A DNA stretch of 7,393 nucleotides from JBKHBQ01 sp046542305 (lineage in GTDB: Bacteria; Bacteroidota; Bacteroidia; Bacteroidales; 4484-276): contig JBKHBQ010000194.1 of the NCBI GenBank assembly GCA_046542305.1, forward strand, positions 1-7,393, in the 5' to 3' direction. Numbering within the stretch: position 1 is the first letter of the stretch; the number at the start of each line of letters is the position of its first letter. A program made the position numbers and the translations under genes. This document shows, one piece after another, positions 1-5,028 of this stretch. The notes below the pieces were generated by a model. The model did not search any database and had not been told where the DNA came from. It saw only the letters and a program-made list of their open reading frames with translations.

Positions 1-2
1 TG

Positions 3-515
3 ATAGGCCGCTGCAGCGTGGATGATACGGAGCAGGTGCAGAATGTGGTGCATAAGATATTAAATTACAATCCATATTCCTTAAAATGGAAAGACCGGAT
101 GCTGATTGCCACAGGTTATGATCCTGACTTGTACGGTCACACAAACGAGGCACTTACACAGCTTGATACATTTTTACCATTCGACTCCATATACCTTTTT
201 TCGCCTGACGATTATAATTCGATGTACACGTATGATAATTTCACATTGAAAAAACCCTATAATCTGTCAAGGTTTCTCAAAACCTGGAAAAGCGGGATCT
301 CAATGTTTTATTATGATGACCATGGAAGCCCTTCGGGCATCAACTTTTATTATTCTGATATTGATTCAGCAAACTACAATGGAATCTTACCCATGATGGT
401 AAATATGGCCTGCCTTACCGGGGCTTTTCATAATAACGATGATTGCTTTTGCCAATTCTATGCTCCCGAAAAAATTGCTCCTGGGTCATGGTCCCGAGCT
501 CCCATCTACGAATGA
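3..515 (+). pseudogene. Gingipain-like C25 cysteine peptidase, 3' truncated, 5' end outside window
   Basis: The reading frame is open from the window edge, so the N-terminal part lies outside; codons before the GTG at 18 read IGRCS, matching the 'GR' strand that opens this part of C25 domains. Catalytic-dyad candidates are present: His in DDHGS (codon 321-323) and Cys in NMACLTG (codon 411-413), spaced as in gingipains. C25 peptidases are secreted Cys proteases; in Bacteroidota they are usually T9SS cargo or the PorU sortase, and without the missing ends I cannot say which this is. Peptidase-like sequence stops near DDCF (about 449). The last 20 or so residues before the TGA at 513-515 are antisense to an IS66-type reading frame and are not peptidase. 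The rest of the C25 domain and any C-terminal domains are gone, so the gene is probably dead. Family call fairly secure; exact breakpoint uncertain by about 10 bases. Confidence 0.72.
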
Positions 516-555
516 GGGCATACATTTGCTCCTTGGTATGTTTCTTTTTTTGCAT
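415..555 (-). mobile_element. Remnant of an IS66-type element: N-terminus of its accessory protein
   Basis: On the minus strand an ATG at 555 opens a 46-codon frame beginning MQKKKHTKEQMYALIRRWE, followed by TQEQFFREHRIGKS. This is the pattern of the short HTH accessory protein (TnpA/OrfA-like) of IS66 elements in Bacteroidota: a 'K-QMYALI-W' helix, then 'TQE-FC-H--S---YW'. The family normally runs on past this point; here it becomes peptidase antisense at about 440-450 and ends at the TAA at 415-417. Only the protein's start is left. No transposase, orfB or terminal inverted repeat was recognised. Sequence from 556 to about 704 may be the element's non-coding end, but I could not delimit it. 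Recognition is by eye from a short stretch, so the family is moderately sure. Confidence 0.5.
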
Positions 556-704
556 GTGGCAAAACTAACTTGGCCGGCATTGCCAAACAAGATGGGGTTG
601 GTAGAGGGGATACAGCTCAATAAATATTTTCCCAAACATATGACACCATTCGATCTATCCGGATGAGAAGAGATACAAATGGTTCTGTTTGATTTTCGAA
701 TCAA

Positions 705-1961
705 TTACTGTATTTCGCAATTCAGTAGCCATTTCCATGCAGGCATGAAGGTTATTTCTTTTTCAATGCCATTCCATTGATATACTTCAGAGGATTCTTC
801 ACTGGAAGTTAAAACCAACAGTTTCCCGCTTTTCAGTTTTTGGCGGGCAAGGAGCAATCCCCTGACCTCACGTTTACGGGTTTTTGGATTTGACACATCC
901 CAACAAACCTGGATTAAATAGTCGATGCTTTTACCCCGTTTTATCAGGAAATCTACTTCAACCTGGTTTACACCTTTCAAGTAAAAAACATCTATCGGAA
1001 TGCGGGACCGGAGGTTCACCAAATGAGAAGCTACCAGGTTTTCGAGTAATTTACCCCAATCGTTACTGTTAAAATTTGCCTTTGCCCGAAAAAAACCATT
1101 ATCATAACAATAAATTTTCCTGTTCGATTTAAGTATTTTACCTGTTTTGAAGGAAAAAGCCGGAATAGTGAAAAATACAAATACCTCTTCGAGATACGAC
1201 AAGTATTTTTTAATCGTATGAACACTCGAAATATTTACCTGTTTTGTAATCGAGGTCATCGAAAATTCGGATGTTATATTAGAAACAAACCACACCGCCA
1301 AATCTTCCAGCATTTCTGCATGTCGTATTTTATACCGCTTTACGATGTCTTTAAATAAAATTGAATCGAACAAAACCCGTAAATATCCTATGTAATCTAT
1401 AGATTTAACAAGTGGCTCAGGATACCCTCCATTTGTCAGGTAATCCTGAAACTTATTTTGCATCTCCACTTCGGATAATTCAACCCCGAAGGAGGCCAGA
1501 TATTCGGCAAATGAAAAGGTATGGATATAAATGGGCAGATGGCGGCCCGTGAGATGTGTTGACAGCTCCCTGCTCAACAAATTGGAGTTACTCCCGGTTA
1601 TGATTAGTTTCAGGCCCTGGCGGTGCAAACGATTTACAATTAACTCCCAATCGTTCAGGTTTTGAATTTCATCCAAAAGAATCAATTCAGGATTGTTATA
1701 AACCGATTTTACAGCACCCAGAATTTCATCAAAGTTCTTGACCTTAACGAGACGCTCATCATCAAAATTAACAAAACCAAAAGTGAGATCATCAGCAAGC
1801 TGCCTCATACCATAAAATGATTTTCCGGCCCGCCTGGGTCCAATGATTACACGTATCAGTTCATCATCAAACTTTTGATCAGGAACAATCCGGTGAACAT
1901 ATTTTTCTGATAACCTTAGTTCCAGTTCGTTCTTTTGACCGAGTATAATATCCTTTATCAT
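705..1961 (-). CDS. AAA_14/DUF4143 family ATPase
   Basis: Predicted cytosolic P-loop ATPase of 418 residues, full length for the family. From the ATG at 1961: Walker A GPRRAGKS (about 41-48), Walker B LILLDE (93-98), sensor-like TGSNS (123-127), the family's YLTNGGYPEP block (about 175-184), then the DUF4143 C-terminal domain with LLENLVASHL and a PD-(D/E)xK-like pattern, EVDF (335-338) followed by IQVCWD (350-355). Cellular role is unknown; these proteins are common in mobile and accessory regions, are often called DNA-binding or toxin-antitoxin-like, and none of that is proven here. The frame extends to a GTG at 1988, but that codon overlaps the last base of a good TATTTTTG promoter box, so a transcript from it would lack the GTG. 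ATG 1961, giving MIKDIILGQKNELE, fits the family N-terminus better. The gene stands alone and looks intact. Confidence 0.92.
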   Translation of the reverse strand: MIKDIILGQKNELELRLSEKYVHRIVPDQKFDDELIRVIIGPRRAGKSFYGMRQLADDLTFGFVNFDDERLVKVKNFDEILGAVKSVYNNPELILLDEIQNLNDWELIVNRLHRQGLKLIITGSNSNLLSRELSTHLTGRHLPIYIHTFSFAEYLASFGVELSEVEMQNKFQDYLTNGGYPEPLVKSIDYIGYLRVLFDSILFKDIVKRYKIRHAEMLEDLAVWFVSNITSEFSMTSITKQVNISSVHTIKKYLSYLEEVFVFFTIPAFSFKTGKILKSNRKIYCYDNGFFRAKANFNSNDWGKLLENLVASHLVNLRSRIPIDVFYLKGVNQVEVDFLIKRGKSIDYLIQVCWDVSNPKTRKREVRGLLLARQKLKSGKLLVLTSSEESSEVYQWNGIEKEITFMPAWKWLLNCEIQ

Positions 1962-1980
1962 TTGTGCAGTATTTACATCG

Positions 1981-2012
1981 TAATGCACAAAAATACATAT
2001 TTTTATGCATTA
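1981..2012. promoter_or_regulatory. 32-bp near-perfect palindrome overlapping the ATPase promoter (candidate operator)
   Basis: Plus strand: arm TAATGCACAAAAATA (1981-1995), two bases CA, then arm TATTTTTATGCATTA (1998-2012). The arms pair at 14 of 15 positions. It covers the -7 box and all of the spacer up to the -33 TTG. The core TGCACAA recurs at 2025-2031, and as its reverse complement TTGTGCA at 1962-1968, so the promoter is flanked by further half-site-like copies. The symmetry suggests a dimeric regulator, perhaps autoregulation, but AT-rich promoters also form chance palindromes. No regulator is encoded next to it. Confidence 0.5.
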
Positions 2013-2015
2013 CAA
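1988..2015 (-). promoter_or_regulatory. Bacteroidota-type promoter for the AAA/DUF4143 gene
   Basis: Read on the minus strand, TATTTTTG (1995-1988) matches the -7 consensus TAnnTTTG exactly, and a TTG (2015-2013) lies 17 bases upstream as a -33 element. Transcription would start near 1980 and give a leader of roughly 20 bases to the ATG at 1961. Consensus match only; no transcript data. Confidence 0.5.
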
Positions 2016-2186
2016 GTTTTTTATTGCACAAAACCGCTGGATTTACATAAAACTCCTTTTCTCCCATCAGGATTGGCTCCTTCATTGGATTTTCACGAGA
2101 AGTACTTCATGAGAAAACCGAATAAGCACAAGGTTGCTGAATAACACATAGCTTATGAAGTGAAATGACCGGGAGGCCGATGATAA

Positions 2187-2636
2187 TTAAAACGCCCTAA
2201 CTGCCCGATTATTTTTACCAGCATACTTATGGGCCCAATACTGGCCTCCACCCATGAAATCCTGTTGCCAGGCCCATTCAGAGTCGTACTCCGAAGAACT
2301 TAAATAATAATAACCCAAAAAGTCACCTACACCATTCAGTTTTAAGTTTTGATACATCAGGCTCAATTCATCTATTGAAGGTAAAAACCAATCGTTGTAG
2401 CCATTTAAGACCAGATTATTGCAAACCCTTGCTGCAATACCCACATCGCTGCAACCTGCTACAATGGCCGCTGTGTTAGCTGCACCAGTTCCTATATCGG
2501 TTCCTATACCGCCAATTGTGGTTCCGTTACAACCCTATTCTGCATCTGCACTCTGGTCACTTTATGCACATACCAGACCACCGCCATTGCCATCAAGATA
2601 AAAAATAATCCCACCGAAAGCGGGGGCTCCAATTTC
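2187..2636 (-). pseudogene. DUF1566 (Lcl-type C-terminal) domain protein, decayed
   Basis: Reading the minus strand from 2636 gives EIGAPAFGGIIFYLDGNGGG, then LVCA, a TAA (2562-2564), SDQSADAE, a TAG (2535-2537), GCNGT, a glycine/threonine-rich stretch, AGCSDVGIAARVC, NGYNDWFLPSIDEL, a YYYLSSSEYDSEWAW block and a final NNRAVRAF before the stop at 2187-2189. This is the complete order of DUF1566 blocks, including GGIIFYLD, DQS..EWGC, GY.DWFLPS.dEL and VRAVRAF. The TAG sits exactly where the family has the Trp of EWGC (TGG to TAG). Translation from the GTG at 2444 would give only the last 85 residues. Upstream of 2636 the frame loses family character and no signal peptide is found, so the 5' end is missing too. 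These domains occur on secreted or surface proteins; their function is not well defined. Confidence 0.85.
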
Positions 2637-2852
2637 AAAACAACATCCACTTTTTCTTTTAATGATTCAAGGACGAACAATGAGTAATCAGGAAAGGGTT
2701 CAAGAGGAAATCACGAGGCTGTCGCACTTGTTTTCCGCATTGGGACACCCTAAAAATTTTCATTGATAATTCGGCATAGTTCGGTCTGGTCCTGATCCAT
2801 GCGTAACAGTTTCGATTCGTTGCCGTCCTTTAGCGTAGATACGTACAAAATT
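2637..2852. other. Gap with no recognisable gene
   Basis: I see no family-like protein on either strand here. A 34-codon minus-strand frame (2763 to 2659, starting MKIFRVSQCG) has no recognisable features. The gap may hold the eroded 5' part of the DUF1566 gene. Confidence 0.4.
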
Positions 2853-2892
2853 AAAATGCAGGATTATGAGAAAAATCAAAATCCTGCATTTT
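2853..2892 (-). terminator. Hairpin terminator after the T9SS-tailed gene
   Basis: A perfect 13-bp inverted repeat: AAAATGCAGGATT (2853-2865) and AATCCTGCATTTT (2880-2892), with a 14-base loop. On the minus strand the stem ends in TTTTAATTTT, and the hairpin starts about 18 bases after the stop of the minus-strand gene that ends at 2911. It therefore fits as that gene's intrinsic terminator and separates it from the DUF1566 remnant. Confidence 0.75.
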
Positions 2893-2910
2893 TTGGTGAT
2901 TAAGAATTTA

Positions 2911-3873
2911 TTATCTTGAAATGATCATTTTTTTGTATTCAGATGTATTTCCATTTACCATTAAGCGATAAAAATATACCCCGGGCTTCAGGTCTTTAAG
3001 ATTTACATAACAATTATTAAAACCTTTGTTAAAGGCAGCTTTTTTTAAGGTTTTAACAAATTGACCGTTTATGCTAAATAGTGAAATGTCCACTATGCTT
3101 TCTTCTGCCAAAGAAAAACGTATGGTTGTTAAGTTACCTGCCGGATTAGGATAGTTTTGGAAAAGATGTACAAATTCCAACTCTTCGTTATAATCTTCAC
3201 CTGTTTTCTTTTCCTTATCATTTATGAATAGTTGGGCAATTAGTCTGTCGGAATTCTCGATATATTTTTTTCCTACTTCATTGTTAAGAAGCTCATTTAA
3301 ACTTATTATGCCTGAAGTTTTCTGCGAATTTGACAGCAAATAGTTAACATATTCAAGGTCCAGTGCTGTAAATATTGAATCATAGTGTTGAATGTCAGGA
3401 TCATATACCCGGCTATTATTGTCTATAACAAGCAAATTTCTATGAGAATTATACAATCCTTCGCTAACAACAAATGGATCATTCCACTGATTTCCATTGT
3501 ATGTTGTAAGATATATCACGGTCATTGCAGGGTTACCAGTATTGTAATCATAGCTAACATAAAGGTTGTTATTCGTATCAGCAACTATATGAGGGTTCAT
3601 CAGAGAGGTGTCGGGGTTCAAAGAAATATCTTCGGGTGTTGTCCAGGTAAGTCCGTCATCGGTAGATTTGCTGTAATATATTTTTCGCCAGTTGTTATCG
3701 AGCTTGTGGGTAAAAACGCAATGCAGCGTTCCGTTTTTGTCTATACAAAGGTCGGGCTGGTTGTCGAGACCGGGGAGGTTGGGTGAAATGTTGACGGGTT
3801 CGGTCCAGCTTTGGCCGCTCAGGTTTAAGGCGATGCTAATAAAGGCTATGATGTGGAGTAAAAAGTGTTTCAT
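2911..3873 (-). CDS. Secreted BNR/Asp-box protein with T9SS type A sorting domain
   Basis: 320 residues, predicted to be exported by Sec and then by the type IX system to the cell surface or medium. Residues 1-21 form a signal peptide (Lys, then hydrophobic FLLHIIAFISIALNL, then SGQ). Residues 22 to about 155 look like sialidase/BNR propeller repeats: SWTEPVNIS, the exact Asp-box STDDGLTW (70-77, S-x-D-x-G-x-T-W), TPEDIS, NPHIVAD and NLYVSYDY. This is about two to three blades, too few for a closed six-blade propeller. From about 157 the character changes to a polar, helical stretch (DPDIQHYDSIFTALDLEYV to EKKTGEDYNE) that I do not recognise. Residues 237-320 are a typical T9SS type A tail: LFQNYPNPAGNLTTIRFSL, ISLFSINGQ, LKPGVYFYRLMVNG and KKMIISR. 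The probable substrate class, glycans, is inferred from Asp boxes alone and is weak. The protein may be an internally deleted version of a longer one. ATG 3873 is the only start that includes the signal peptide. Confidence 0.85.
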   Translation of the reverse strand: MKHFLLHIIAFISIALNLSGQSWTEPVNISPNLPGLDNQPDLCIDKNGTLHCVFTHKLDNNWRKIYYSKSTDDGLTWTTPEDISLNPDTSLMNPHIVADTNNNLYVSYDYNTGNPAMTVIYLTTYNGNQWNDPFVVSEGLYNSHRNLLVIDNNSRVYDPDIQHYDSIFTALDLEYVNYLLSNSQKTSGIISLNELLNNEVGKKYIENSDRLIAQLFINDKEKKTGEDYNEELEFVHLFQNYPNPAGNLTTIRFSLAEESIVDISLFSINGQFVKTLKKAAFNKGFNNCYVNLKDLKPGVYFYRLMVNGNTSEYKKMIISR

Positions 3874-4383
3874 TCCGGATTGTTTTATTTTGATGGTAAA
3901 TTTAGAAAATTTCTATGGTATTTTCTTCCATATTTATGTTATTATTTGCGTATTCCGGAACATTATTAAACCCGCCTGCACGGAACTATTTTCAATTTAG
4001 CACCAAAACTGTTCCGGGAAATATGGGATCATAATTTGATCAATCGAACGGTAAAAAATCACACAAAAGTCAGCTTTGCCTGAAATTTGAATATCCACAG
4101 CTATCAGCCAATGAGAGCCTGGGGGAAGTTCCTTGCTTAAAACCGACTGCCCTGGATGTGCAGGAGATTTACAAGAAGAAGTAATCAGGCCTGAAAAACT
4201 TTTTATTCTGCCGCTTGAAAGAACGGCGCGTCATTGAAACGTCACTTGTCAACCCGACATTTCACGATTGCCCCAACACCACCAATAAAAATCAAAAATT
4301 CCATACCAATCGCCTGGTGAGCGCATTCATCCCCTCAGCGATATTGCCTACATTTGCCACAGCATACACCAAAAACGATTACA
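3874..4383. other. Long intergenic region between divergent genes, with a possible coding remnant
   Basis: This lies between the minus-strand T9SS-tailed gene and the plus-strand barrel/SUMF1 gene, so it should hold both promoters. No convincing gene is present. Plus-strand frame 4035-4184 is open without a start codon and ends in a protein-like stretch, LGEVPCLKPTALDVQEIYKK, before TAA (4182-4184); it may be the tail of a deleted gene. ATTCCGG occurs near 3873 and again near 3954, without clear meaning. Nothing else was recognised. Confidence 0.4.
4349..4356 (+). promoter_or_regulatory. Possible -7 box of the barrel/SUMF1 gene
   Basis: TACATTTG matches TAnnTTTG exactly and lies 27 bases before the ATG at 4384, giving a short leader. 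I see no good TTTG -33 element at the expected distance, so this is weak. If it is used, a TTG start at 4354 would lie inside the box and cannot be the true start. Confidence 0.3.
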
Positions 4384-5028
4384 ATGACCGGATTTTACCG
4401 CCTTCGTGTTTTTGTTACCGGGCTGATCATGCTGGCGTTTTGTTTTCGGGCAACGTCTCAAAACACCATCACTGCCGGCATCGGCCACAACCTGGAAATC
4501 GAATCGGTTGCGTGGAACGGCAAAAGGGTTGAACTGCCTGTGCCGCTTCCGCTCTTTTCGGTGGAGATCGACGGGGAGATGTACTTCAGCAATCAGTTTC
4601 GGAGCCATCAGAATAAATACGTTTTACCCGGCCTGGTGTCGGCGAAACTCACGCCTCCTGAAACCGGCGATACTTTTACCCTGCAGGTCACTATGCAGAA
4701 TATTTCTCCGGATACGCTGGTCATCGAAAATTTCGTGCCGCTGGGCCGTTCTGAGTCGCACCCGTACATCACCTCCACCGGCGTGTGGAACCTGGCGCGC
4801 AGCAAGCTTTTCCTTCCCGGCCGCGGCCCGGTGGGCGTGATCCTGCCCGACAATGCCTGGGAACTCGGCTATGCCTCCACGCCCGTGGATGCGCAGCATT
4901 CGGTGTTTGCGCTGGCCAGAAGAACTGCATGGGACAATGCCCGGCGCAGAAGGTACAAAACGGATGTGTATCCCGGCGGCACCATTTCGTGGACCATCTG
5001 GATGGAGCCCTTCGAAGGGCGGTGGTAA
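4384..5028 (+). CDS. N-terminal fragment: signal peptide and beta-sandwich domain
   Basis: This 214-residue piece is what ribosomes would make if the TAA is real. Residues 1-26 are a signal peptide: MTGFYRLR, hydrophobic VFVTGLIMLAF, then ATSQ before the likely cleavage site. LAFC is a poor lipobox because Phe precedes the Cys, so I favour ordinary signal peptidase I. The rest (NTITAG to EPFEGRW) alternates hydrophobic and polar residues with many short strands (VELPVPLPLFSVEIDGEMYF, TLQVTMQNISPDTLVIENF, GPVGVILPD), as in the N-terminal sandwich that precedes many glycoside hydrolase barrels. ATG 4384 is preferred over the TTG at 4354, which adds ten residues with no purpose. Alone it would be an exported, non-catalytic fragment. 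Confidence 0.75.
   Translation: MTGFYRLRVFVTGLIMLAFCFRATSQNTITAGIGHNLEIESVAWNGKRVELPVPLPLFSVEIDGEMYFSNQFRSHQNKYVLPGLVSAKLTPPETGDTFTLQVTMQNISPDTLVIENFVPLGRSESHPYITSTGVWNLARSKLFLPGRGPVGVILPDNAWELGYASTPVDAQHSVFALARRTAWDNARRRRYKTDVYPGGTISWTIWMEPFEGRW

Noticed and set aside
439..666. Plus-strand 75-codon frame downstream of the peptidase break
   Set aside because: It is antisense to the IS66-type remnant, and its protein shows no family features.
689..704. Small hairpin TTGATT/AATCAA just after the ATPase stop codon as a terminator
   Set aside because: The stem is only 6 bp of A+T-rich sequence, and no T-run follows in the direction of transcription.
735..750. CATGC-AG-GCATG palindrome
   Set aside because: It lies within the coding end of the ATPase gene, is short, and is expected by chance.
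2104..2162. ACTTCAT/ATGAAGT inverted repeat with a spacer of about 50 bases
   Set aside because: Seven-base arms this far apart are expected by chance, and there is no mobile gene between them.
2511..2690. Minus-strand frame reading as a small membrane protein (LSVGLFFILMAMAVVWYVHKV)
   Set aside because: It lacks a good start and lies one base out of frame with the DUF1566 sequence, whose Gly-rich codons become Val/Leu-like when shifted. The DUF1566 frame is clearly the ancestral one.
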